A stretch of 33,981 bases of DNA, from the NCBI GenBank assembly GCA_964593865.1, contig CAZQKE010000144.1:1-33981 (forward strand), given 5' to 3'. The stretch comes from CAZQKE01 sp964593865. GTDB lineage: Bacteria; Chloroflexota; Anaerolineae; JAAYZQ01. Made by a program: the position numbers and the translations under genes. Shown in pieces: positions 8,305 to 14,822 of this stretch; the first letter of the stretch is position 1, and the number at the start of each line of letters is the position of its first letter. The notes under the pieces are model-generated. The model was given only the letters and a program-made list of their open reading frames with translations, searched no databases and was not told where the DNA came from.

Positions 8305-8922
8305 CTACCACCGGCTCAACACATAATTTAGATCGGCGGCCAGATCCTCCGCCGTTGTGCCAAAGGGGTACACGACGCGGATATGGCCGGTTTTGTCAAT
8401 CATGGTGATCGTCGCCGTATGGTCCATCAGGTAGCCGGTCGCCGAACCGTAATCCCGTTTTTCGTAATAGATGCCGTACTGGGTAGCCACGGCCAGCGTC
8501 TCTTCGGCACTGCGCGGGACCAACCCCAGAAAATCGGGATGGAAATGCCGAACGTAATCCTCCATCTTCTCCGGAGTATCCCGCTCCGGGTCCACGGTGA
8601 TCCACAAAAACTGGATCTGCTCCGTCTTCTTGTCGCCGAGCATCTCAAAGGCACGGGCGACTTCGGATAGAGTCGCAGGGCAAACATCCGGACAGGTTGT
8701 GTAGCCGAAGTAGAGGAGCACGATCTTGCCTTTGAAATCCCGCAGCTGAACCGGTTCGCCGGTGCGAGAAGAGGTGAGAACAAAGTTCGGGGCCAGCTCC
8801 GCCGACTTCATTACCATCCCATGGAAGCGGTAGGGCCTGTACCGCCATCCGACGATACTCAAGACCAACGCGAGGATGGCGATTCCGGCGATCAGGGCGA
8901 TTTTCTTCCGTTTGGCCGACAT
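8305..8922 (-). CDS. Sco1/SenC-family copper chaperone, copy B, 205 aa
   Basis: Second Sco protein, with the same layout as copy A: an N-terminal anchor (residues 7-25), Cys77 and Cys81 (TTCPDVCPATL), and copper-ligand His168 (LMDHTAT). All three metal ligands are intact, so it should be functional. The 82-base gap to the upstream peroxiredoxin holds a strong hairpin. Duplicate Sco proteins may divide metallochaperone and thiol-reductase roles, but the sequence does not show which copy does which. Confidence 0.94.
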   Translation of the reverse strand: MSAKRKKIALIAGIAILALVLSIVGWRYRPYRFHGMVMKSAELAPNFVLTSSRTGEPVQLRDFKGKIVLLYFGYTTCPDVCPATLSEVARAFEMLGDKKTEQIQFLWITVDPERDTPEKMEDYVRHFHPDFLGLVPRSAEETLAVATQYGIYYEKRDYGSATGYLMDHTATITMIDKTGHIRVVYPFGTTAEDLAADLNYVLSRW

Positions 8923-8940
8923 GTTTGCCCCTTAAATGCG

Positions 8941-8995
8941 TTTGCCCTGCCCCGCAGGTGCGCAGGCCGTTGCCCGCGCACCCTGCGGGAGGGCA
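8941..8995. other. Long GC-rich hairpin between peroxiredoxin and Sco copy B
   Basis: Arms beginning ttgccctgccccgcagg and ending ccctgcgggagggcaa are nearly fully complementary, with one or two bulges, around a short loop. On the minus strand it starts about ten bases after the peroxiredoxin stop. There is no following T-run, so partial termination or RNA protection is more likely than a classic terminator. Confidence 0.6.
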
Positions 8996-9005
8996 ACAGT
9001 TGCCG

Positions 9006-9605
9006 CTACGGTTTCCACTCTTTCCACACTTTGCCCACCAGTTCCGGACCGGGCTTGAGAGTCGCCTGACCGGGTTCCCAGTTGGCCGGAGTGGCTTCGG
9101 CCCCCTGGGTAGCCTCAACGTGCTGCAGGGCCTGAATCTCGCGGATGATCTCATCCACATCGCGGCCCACCGGCGGGGGCAAAACCGACAGAGCCTGAAT
9201 GATGCCCTCTTTGTCTATGATAAACAACCCCCGGAAGTTCAGTTGTGCTTCTTTGTCATAAACACCGTACAGGGAACCGATCTTTCCTTTGGGGTCGGAC
9301 AGCATGGGGTAGGGGACGTCCTTGCCGATCATCTCCACCAGCTCATTGTCGTTCCAAGCCTTATGGGTAAAGACGGTGTCAATGCTAATGGCCAGCACCT
9401 CCACCCCCAGCTTCTGGAACTCGTCATAGCGGGCGGCGACCGCCGCCGTTTCGGTCGCTCAAACGAAGGTAAAGTCGGCAGGGTAGAACATCAACACTAC
9501 CCACCGTCCCTCATAGTCCGAAAGGCTCACATCCTTGAACCCTTCGCCGGCCACAAAAGCCTGCGCTGTGAAATTCGGTGCCTTCTTCCCTACGCGCACT
9601 TTCAT
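9006..9605 (-). CDS. Selenocysteine-containing peroxiredoxin (TGA at catalytic position), 199 aa
   Basis: An AhpC/Prx1-like peroxiredoxin read through an in-frame TGA at 9459-9461 (residue 49). The ATG at 9605 has a perfect Shine-Dalgarno (AAGGAGGT). Upstream of the TGA the protein reads up to FYPADFTFV, the invariant sequence just before the peroxidatic Cys in this family, and the frame after the TGA continues with ATE and about 150 family-like residues (ISIDTVFTHKAW, PYPMLSDPKG, RGLFIIDKEG). The TGA thus replaces the catalytic Cys exactly, as in known selenoprotein peroxiredoxins. The active-site Thr46 and Arg125 are kept. The resolving Cys of typical 2-Cys enzymes is Thr172 here, so no Cys remains in the protein. 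Only the 132-aa C-terminal part would appear in a standard annotation. A Cys-to-stop mutation or a sequencing error is the alternative. Confidence 0.85.
9432..9458 (-). promoter_or_regulatory. SECIS-like hairpin directly after the TGA codon
   Basis: On the minus strand, 11 bases after the TGA, GGCGGC pairs perfectly with GCCGCC around the loop GGTC (9432-9447). Seventeen bases separate the TGA from the apical loop, and the loop opens with G-G-U. This fits the known bacterial SECIS pattern of a hairpin just 3' of UGA with a guanine-led apical loop. A competing stem, GCGACC (9453-9458) with GGTCGC, is also possible, and GC-rich DNA forms hairpins easily. Confidence 0.6.
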
Positions 9606-9630
9606 TTCCGTACCTCCTTCATTCTTCTTT

Positions 9631-9644
9631 GGGGATCTGTCCCC
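9631..9644. other. Small hairpin between Sco copy C and peroxiredoxin
   Basis: GGGGA (9631-9635) and TCCCC (9640-9644) form a five-pair stem with a TCTG loop. It lies just upstream of the peroxiredoxin ribosome site on the minus strand. It is too small to call as a terminator. Confidence 0.35.
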
Positions 9645-9662
9645 GATTTGCCACTCACCGAT

Positions 9663-10439
9663 TTAGGGCGGATAACAGAGGAACAGGTGCGCGGCCCCAT
9701 AGGCCGCGCTGGCTACTCCTTTGCTGTTGTTCGCTTCGTCGGCGACCAGACCGATGTCGCGCAACAGGATGTTCGGGTCAATGTCCGAAGCCTGATCGCT
9801 AAAGCTCAGCCGGTCAGAAGGCTCATACTGGCGGTATTCGGAGCGTATAATGCCCCAGCCATCAATGAGCACGGCCAGGGGGACGAATTCAAAGTGATAA
9901 TCCGCCGGATCCTCCTCCCCCGGCACTTTTTCATAAAACAGGTCAAAACCGGTACTGACCATGATCTTGACCGTCGTAGGGTCCTCACCGGTGAGGAAAT
10001 GCCACACAGGCTGCCCCTCCTCAAACGTCTCCGGCACGCCCAGCGCGGCAGCATATCGGGCCATCACCTCCGGCGTGTCCCGTTCCGGATCAATGGAGAT
10101 CGTGACCAACCTGACCTCCATCTCTCCCAGGTCTACCTCATCCATCCTCCGCCAGACCTCAACCATCTTCTCCATCAGACGGGGACAATCGCGTTCGCAA
10201 TGGGTGTAGGTGAAGCTATAAAGCACGATCTTGCCCCGCAATGTTTCGTTCGTCACCCGTTCACCGTGAATATCGGTCAGGCCAAAGCCCGGCCCCAACC
10301 CTACGCGGGGCAAAACCTGAATAGGGCGCAGGATGTTAAAGGCCAGAATCCCGGCCACGCACAGCCCGGGAACGAAATAGAGCAAAAAGGTCAACAGTTT
10401 GCGTTGCCGGGAGCGACGCGGCTCCTCATCGTTGGACAC
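9663..10439 (-). CDS. Divergent Sco-family protein, copy C, 258 aa
   Basis: A third Sco-like thioredoxin-fold protein. After a charged N-terminus there is a membrane anchor (about residues 17-36), then the domain with Cys81 and Cys85 in THCERDCPRL and a candidate copper-ligand His182 in DYHFEFVP. It keeps the DPERDTPEV motif but has an extra segment around residues 135-180 and a C-terminal extension ending in a hydrophobic stretch. It starts with GTG at 10439, preceded by AGGAG, and overlaps the upstream receiver gene by 14 bases. It is far more diverged than copies A and B, so it may have a different partner. Confidence 0.88.
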   Translation of the reverse strand: MSNDEEPRRSRQRKLLTFLLYFVPGLCVAGILAFNILRPIQVLPRVGLGPGFGLTDIHGERVTNETLRGKIVLYSFTYTHCERDCPRLMEKMVEVWRRMDEVDLGEMEVRLVTISIDPERDTPEVMARYAAALGVPETFEEGQPVWHFLTGEDPTTVKIMVSTGFDLFYEKVPGEEDPADYHFEFVPLAVLIDGWGIIRSEYRQYEPSDRLSFSDQASDIDPNILLRDIGLVADEANNSKGVASAAYGAAHLFLCYPP

Positions 10440-10767
10440 GGATCGCTCCTACCAGGTCTGCCGGGGTGACGCCCTCCACCCGCTCCCGGTGGTGGACGAT
10501 CATCCGATTGCCGGATAGGGTGAGAAAAATCACCTGCCGTTCGTCATCGTGTCCCACCAGCTGCGAGACCACCTCCGCATCGCGCAGCTGAGGGTCGTCG
10601 TGGTCGACGATGATGGCCTCCACCGGCTGAACCCGGAGCAAAGGCAAGGCAGACTCCAGATCTTTGGCGGTGGCGATCACCTCCACCCCTTCCTCCCGAA
10701 GCAGATGGGCGATGGCCTCGGCAAAAAGAGGATGACCGGATATGATCAGGGTACGGCAGGGTTCCAC
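10426..10767 (-). CDS. Degenerate receiver-domain protein, about 113 aa
   Basis: A stand-alone NarL-type receiver fold without an output domain. It aligns by eye at SGHPLFAEAIAHLL, where active receivers have DDHPLF: the acidic pair is replaced by Ser-Gly. A possible phosphoacceptor Asp remains in AIIVDHDD and a Thr/Ser in FLTLSGN, but the conserved Lys is not evident. It is therefore probably a phosphorylation-independent pseudo-receiver. Start GTG at 10767 is favoured because GGAG lies six bases upstream; the frame stays open to a GTG at 10842 (138 aa) that lacks a ribosome site. It overlaps the Sco gene downstream. Confidence 0.72.
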   Translation of the reverse strand: MEPCRTLIISGHPLFAEAIAHLLREEGVEVIATAKDLESALPLLRVQPVEAIIVDHDDPQLRDAEVVSQLVGHDDERQVIFLTLSGNRMIVHHRERVEGVTPADLVGAIRVQR

Positions 10768-10866
10768 CAAACTCTCCGTTCGACCATCAATCTCAAGCCC
10801 GTCGAACGTCAGTATACCCCATGCCGCGTCGGTTGTCTTCACAAGGGAGGGTGATTTTGATCTGAC

Positions 10867-10897
10867 AAAAAGGGATGATGGGGGAAATCATCCCTTT
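10867..10897 (-). terminator. Intrinsic terminator of the glnQ unit
   Basis: Perfect 11-bp arms AAAGGGATGAT (10869-10879) and ATCATCCCTTT (10887-10897) enclose a seven-base loop, and on the minus strand they run straight into TTTTT. It ends transcripts arriving from glnQ before the respiratory cluster. Confidence 0.85.
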
Positions 10898-10916
10898 GGG
10901 TGATATAAGGAGCACT

Positions 10917-10972
10917 GCAGCGGATGAGGGCGCGGGTTGCAGGACGGCAGATGCCCCCGCCCCATCCGCTGC
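10917..10972. other. Hairpin just after the glnQ stop codon
   Basis: Perfect 10-bp arms GCAGCGGATG (10917-10926) and CATCCGCTGC (10963-10972), with further G/C pairing inside, lie between the glnQ stop and the terminator. It is probably a 3'-end stabiliser of the transcript. Confidence 0.55.
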
Positions 10973-10976
10973 GGTT

Positions 10977-11729
10977 TTACAAGATATGCGCCAGGAATTG
11001 CCGGGTACGCTCCTCTTTGGGGTTGGTGAACAGTTCATCGGGCGGCCCTTCCTCCGCCCAGACGCCGTCGGACATGAGGATCACCCGGTCCGACACATCG
11101 CGGGCAAAGTGCAACTCGTGGGTGACGACGACCATGGTCATCCCCTCGTTGGCCAGCCGCTCCATCACGTCCACCACCTCGCCGATCAGCTCCGGGTCCA
11201 GGGCCGATGTCGGCTCGTCAAAGAGCATGATCTTCGGCTCCATCGCCAGGGCACGGGCAATGGCCACGCGCTGTTGTTGCCCACCGGACAGGCGCGAAGG
11301 GTACTCATCCCGTTTTTCCGAAAGGCCCACCCAGCTGAGCAACTCCTCCGCCTTGGCGATGGCCTCCTCCTTTTTCATCCCTTTGACGGTCACCGGGGCC
11401 TCTATGATGTTCTGCAGAGCGGTCATGTGGGGAAAGAGATTGAATTGTTGAAAAACCATGCCCACGCGGCGGCGGATCTGGCGGATCTTTTTGCGGTGGC
11501 GGCTGATCGGCTCTTGCGCGTCGATCCTGATGCCGTCAATCTCTATGATCCCCGCCGAAGGGGTTTCCAGGAAATTGAGGCAGCGCAAGAAGGTGCTCTT
11601 GCCCCCACCCGACGGCCCGATGATGACCACCACCTCGCCGGGCATCACCTCCAAGTCCACCCCGCGAATGACGTGCAGGGGACCGAAATATTTGTGCAAC
11701 CCTTTGACCTTGATGATCGGTTCCGTCAC
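10977..11729 (-). CDS. glnQ: Polar amino-acid ABC transporter ATP-binding protein, 250 aa
   Basis: Cytoplasmic ATPase of a PAAT-family amino-acid importer. Walker A is GPSGGGKST, the Q-loop region is GMVFQQFNLFPHMTA, the ABC signature is LSGGQQQR, Walker B is IMLFDEPTSALD and the H-loop is VVTHEL. These are typical GlnQ/HisP sequences at full length. The start lies three bases after the stop of the upstream WD40-permease gene, so the two form one unit. No separate binding-protein gene accompanies the pair; the type-3 binding domain in the window is fused within the SBP gene at 20578. Confidence 0.95.
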   Translation of the reverse strand: MTEPIIKVKGLHKYFGPLHVIRGVDLEVMPGEVVVIIGPSGGGKSTFLRCLNFLETPSAGIIEIDGIRIDAQEPISRHRKKIRQIRRRVGMVFQQFNLFPHMTALQNIIEAPVTVKGMKKEEAIAKAEELLSWVGLSEKRDEYPSRLSGGQQQRVAIARALAMEPKIMLFDEPTSALDPELIGEVVDVMERLANEGMTMVVVTHELHFARDVSDRVILMSDGVWAEEGPPDELFTNPKEERTRQFLAHIL

Positions 11730-11732
11730 GGC

Positions 11733-13952
11733 TTACCTCCTCTCCCCCCTGGCCATGTACTCCTCCAACTTGCCCTGCAGCAACTGGAAGATCACCGTCA
11801 GAATCCAATAGAAAGCGGCAGCGATGATAAAGGTCTCCATAGCCCGAAAGTTCTGCCGCCCGATCTTGTTGGCCCGGAAGGTCAACTCCCAAACGCCCAT
11901 GACGTAGACCAACGATGAGTCTTTCATCATGGCGATAAATTCGTTGCCGATGGGTGGGATGACGATGCGGAAAGCCTGGGGTAGAACGATGCGCCGGAAG
12001 GTCTGGCTGGCGGACATGCCCAGGGCATAGGCCGCTTCGTGCTGCCCTTTGCCGATGGCCTGGATGCCGGCCCGAAAGATCTCGGTCATGTAGGCCCCAT
12101 AGTTGACGCCCAGGGCCAAGATACCGGCCACCTCCGCCTTGAGCAGGATGCCCAGCTGGGGCAGGCCCAGATACCAGATAAAGATCTGCACCAGCAGGGG
12201 CGTTCCCCGGATGAGCGAAACGTAGAAACCGGAGATGCCGCTGGCGATGGGGTTTTTAGAGAGACGCCCCAACGCCCCCAACAAGGCCAGAACGATGGCC
12301 AATGCGATGGACAGGGCCGAGATGTAAAGGGTCGTCCAGGCCCCTTTCATGATAAAGCCGAAATAGTGGCCCATAAAGGCCACGTCCAGGTGGAAGCGGC
12401 GCAGCACGGAGAAGAGGAGGACCAACAGAAACACCCAGACGGCGAAGCTATAGATACCGAAGCGTAGCTTGAGGGTTCGCTGGCTGGCCTGTAGTTGCTC
12501 GGCCAAAGGGGCATCCAGGGGCGCTTCGTAGTAGAGGGCTACCGGCTCCCGCGTCAGGGCGATCAACAGGATGACGTACCAGCCGGCCAGCACCAAGATC
12601 GGCCAAGCGATCTGCAACTTGACACCGAGGGTCAGGGGATAGATGAGCACTTCAAAGAAGGGCAAACCCAACATCACAATCGGCCCCACCAGGAACACAA
12701 GGAGGGTGAGTAGATGGCTCCATAGGCGGCCCTGGCGCAGCCCCCACAGGCAAACCAAGCCCAACAAGCCGCTGACCAGCATCCAGGCGGCAATGGTGTG
12801 GCCCCATGTCGGCTGGAAGCCGTACTGGGACCATTCCAGGTGGATCTCATACTGGTTGGTCGTCTCCCAAACACGCATGGTTCCGTCGTTGCTGACGGTG
12901 GAAATGAACCCATCCTGGGGGCCAAAGAGGCCATCGTTGACAGGGGCCAGGGTTCCGACAAAGGTAGCCGTGCTCTTGCCGCCGGGAACGCGTAACGTCT
13001 TGACGGCGTTATCCGCCCCGGTGGAAAGGACCCGCTTGCCGTCGGGGTGAAAGGTCAAGCTGTTCACCGCCGCCCAGTGGCCTGCCGACGACCACAAGGC
13101 TTCGGCTGTTCCGACATCCCAAAAGACGATGGTGGTATCCTCGCTGCCCGAAACCAGAATCTGACCATCGGGGCTGAAGGCCAGCGCCGTCACCTCTTTC
13201 ACATGGCCCAACCAATTTTCCTCTGCATCCTCGCAGGCATCTGCCGTCGTGTAGGTCTGATCTTCGCAGTAGCCCACCATCCTCTGGACCGGTTGCCCAC
13301 TCTCCACCTCCCAGACCTGCACATCCACGCCGTCGCCGGCGGCGACCAGCGTGCCGTCGTCGCTCAGGGCCACGGCCCGTCCACCGGCGGTCGGGCCGAA
13401 GGTGCGGAGCTGCTGCCCTGTCGTCACATCCCACACCTGGACGACGTGATCTTGGCCCATAACGGCCAGCCGTGTCCGCCCGGCGTCAAAGGCCGCTTGC
13501 AGGATCGGCTCCCCAACGGTCAACAACACTTCGCCCGGCTCTTGGGCATCGGCCCAGCGGCGCACTTCGCCGTCGCTGCCGACCGAGAGCAACGCCGCAC
13601 CATCGGGGGTAAAGGCCAGGGCAATGACCGGCGCGGTGTGCCCTTCCAGGCGGCGCACCGGCCAGGGTGTCTCCTGGGCGACATCAAAATCACCGCCGCC
13701 GACGGTATTCAGCGTCTCGGGAACCTCCCAAACGCGCACGCCGCCATCCTGCGCCCCGGCGGCCAGCAGCGTGCCCGACGGATTGACGGCGATGCTGTCA
13801 AACTGGCTGACCACGGCCAATCGGATCGGGCCGCCCAGGTAGTACTGGATTGCATAGAGCAGGCTGACCACGGCGGTTACGGCGACCAACACCCACACCA
13901 GCCGCACCGCCTTGTATTGAGCTGGGCTTTCGAATTTCTCCGTTTGGCTCAC
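11733..13952 (-). CDS. WD40 propeller fused to amino-acid ABC permease, 739 aa
   Basis: A chimeric permease. A membrane helix (about residues 17-38) is followed by roughly seven WD40-like repeats (residues 45-368), with phrases such as LEGHTAPVIALAFTPDG and GSEDTTIVFWDV; an insertion in the fourth repeat carries two Cys (YCEDQTYTTADAC). Then come three or four further hydrophobic segments (383-466), a linker, and a HisM/GlnP-type permease domain (about 526-739) with the EAA loop GQHEAAYALGMSASQTFRRI. By topology the propeller should face outward. The start is GTG at 13952 after GAGGAG. The partner ATPase is glnQ. The permease and WD40 identifications are firm; the job of the propeller is unknown. 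Confidence 0.93.
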   Translation of the reverse strand: MSQTEKFESPAQYKAVRLVWVLVAVTAVVSLLYAIQYYLGGPIRLAVVSQFDSIAVNPSGTLLAAGAQDGGVRVWEVPETLNTVGGGDFDVAQETPWPVRRLEGHTAPVIALAFTPDGAALLSVGSDGEVRRWADAQEPGEVLLTVGEPILQAAFDAGRTRLAVMGQDHVVQVWDVTTGQQLRTFGPTAGGRAVALSDDGTLVAAGDGVDVQVWEVESGQPVQRMVGYCEDQTYTTADACEDAEENWLGHVKEVTALAFSPDGQILVSGSEDTTIVFWDVGTAEALWSSAGHWAAVNSLTFHPDGKRVLSTGADNAVKTLRVPGGKSTATFVGTLAPVNDGLFGPQDGFISTVSNDGTMRVWETTNQYEIHLEWSQYGFQPTWGHTIAAWMLVSGLLGLVCLWGLRQGRLWSHLLTLLVFLVGPIVMLGLPFFEVLIYPLTLGVKLQIAWPILVLAGWYVILLIALTREPVALYYEAPLDAPLAEQLQASQRTLKLRFGIYSFAVWVFLLVLLFSVLRRFHLDVAFMGHYFGFIMKGAWTTLYISALSIALAIVLALLGALGRLSKNPIASGISGFYVSLIRGTPLLVQIFIWYLGLPQLGILLKAEVAGILALGVNYGAYMTEIFRAGIQAIGKGQHEAAYALGMSASQTFRRIVLPQAFRIVIPPIGNEFIAMMKDSSLVYVMGVWELTFRANKIGRQNFRAMETFIIAAAFYWILTVIFQLLQGKLEEYMARGERR
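12849..13820 (-). other. Seven WD40-like repeats inside the permease gene
   Basis: This segment encodes residues 45-368 of the permease. Blades begin near residues 45, 100, 148, 190, 249, 291 and 334, with recurring SPDG/VWD-type turns. The count of seven gives a complete closed propeller. Confidence 0.8.
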
Positions 13953-14181
13953 AATCGCGTCTCCTCTCCCCTCAATTTGACAGGTTCACCGGCTCCGGCT
14001 ATAATCCCACCGAGTGACTGCTCACCCTCTTGCAGGCTTGGAAGCGGTTTCAGGTTGAAACCGGTTGCCCGTCGGACAACGCCGGCGATTCCAATCGGTC
14101 TTGCCAACCCGCGGGAGGGTCGGCTGAGTAGTCACCCCACCGATACTTTTGGTGGGGAGTTCCGTGCAAAGGAGTCGTGTG
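13953..14181. promoter_or_regulatory. Divergent intergenic region with palindromes
   Basis: This spacer separates the minus-strand WD40-permease from the plus-strand lipoprotein. It holds a perfect palindrome CGGTTTCA-ggt-TGAAACCG (14045-14063), suitable as an operator or RNA hairpin, and a hairpin CCCCACC (14135-14141) / GGTGGGG (14151-14157) some ten bases before the lipoprotein ribosome site. The plus-strand promoter is given separately. No clear minus-strand promoter was found. Confidence 0.55.
13977..14005 (+). promoter_or_regulatory. Perfect sigma-70-type promoter for the repetitive lipoprotein
   Basis: TTGACA (13977-13982), 17 bases, then TATAAT (14000-14005): both hexamers match the consensus fully at ideal spacing. 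Transcription should start near 14012, leaving a structured leader of about 170 bases before the ATG at 14182. Confidence 0.8.
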
Positions 14182-14652
14182 ATGAAAGGGTTGAGCATTC
14201 TGGTCCTCCTGGCCTCGCTGGTCTTGCTTGCGGTCGCTTGTGGCGAAACAAGCCCCTTTGCGCCGACGGCGACCTCCGAACCGGCTGCGGCGATGGTCGC
14301 GCCGTCCGATGCCCCTTTGCCGGTCGGCAATGTACCGCCAACCGCCACCGCCGAACCGCGCCGCGACCGCTTCTACCGCTCCTATCCGGCTCCTACCGGG
14401 GCCGCCGGGTTCCGCCGCTACTATCAGAAACGCTGCTATCCCGGCTGCCACGATGACGCACCGGTTATCACCCCCACCGGCACAGGGCACGATACGATGG
14501 TCCAAGCCGGGGCCACCCCCACCCACGAGCGGCTCTATCGCTCCTATCCGGCTCCTACCGGGGCCGCCGGGTTCCGCCGCTACTACCAAATACGTTGCTA
14601 CCCCGGCTGCCACACCTACGGCACACCGGTTCCTACCCGCGTCCACCCCTAA
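14182..14652 (+). CDS. Repetitive lipoprotein with two C-x3-C-H motifs, 156 aa
   Basis: Family not recognised. A lipoprotein signal (MKGLSILVLL..., lipobox LAVAC, Cys20) is followed by a Pro/Ala/Thr-rich linker and two near-identical units (residues 61-90 and 115-144). Each has YRSYPAPTGAAGFRRYY and ends RCYPGCH. The units share 47 identical bases (14377-14423 and 14539-14585), so the duplication is recent. Each CYPGCH could bind a metal, form a disulfide, or at a stretch attach heme through the rare C-x3-CH form; none of this is shown. The ATG has AAAGGAG upstream and the promoter matches the consensus. It is the only plus-strand gene in the ABC island, so it may be an accessory surface component. 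Confidence 0.8.
   Translation: MKGLSILVLLASLVLLAVACGETSPFAPTATSEPAAAMVAPSDAPLPVGNVPPTATAEPRRDRFYRSYPAPTGAAGFRRYYQKRCYPGCHDDAPVITPTGTGHDTMVQAGATPTHERLYRSYPAPTGAAGFRRYYQIRCYPGCHTYGTPVPTRVHP
14377..14585 (+). repeat. Exact 47-bp direct repeat within the lipoprotein gene
   Basis: Positions 14377-14423 and 14539-14585 are identical over 47 bases and encode the conserved SYPAPTGAAGFRRY core. The sequences diverge by single bases on either side. Confidence 0.85.
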
Positions 14653-14693
14653 ACGGCTACCTAAGCCGCCAAGCCCCATTCCACACTTCCTCT

Positions 14694-14749
14694 GCGCTCT
14701 TGGCGTCTTTGCAGTTCTGATTTTTGAACCACCAAGACGCCAAGGGCGC
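14694..14749. repeat. Palindromic repeat, family member 2, between convergent genes
   Basis: Arms 14694-14717 (gcgctcttggcgtctt...) and 14726-14749 (...accaagacgccaagggcgc) pair at about 20 of 24 positions around an eight-base T-rich loop. It shares its core with the repeat at 166-234. It lies between the convergent lipoprotein and dppF genes and may act as a two-way terminator. Confidence 0.7.
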
Positions 14750-14822
14750 GAAGGCTTTTTCCTTTTCCTTTGCGTTCTTTGCGGTTTTTGGAACCGCCAA
14801 GTCATCACATTTGGGCAACCCC

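Noticed and set aside
9006..9404. Truncated peroxiredoxin starting at GTG 9404
   Set aside because: It would lack the catalytic site and has no ribosome site; the full frame with TGA as Sec explains the sequence better.
14012..14181. ANTAR-type dual hexaloop RNA target in the lipoprotein leader
   Set aside because: The hairpin loops are five and nine bases long rather than six with the A1/G4 pattern, and the two hairpins are too far apart.
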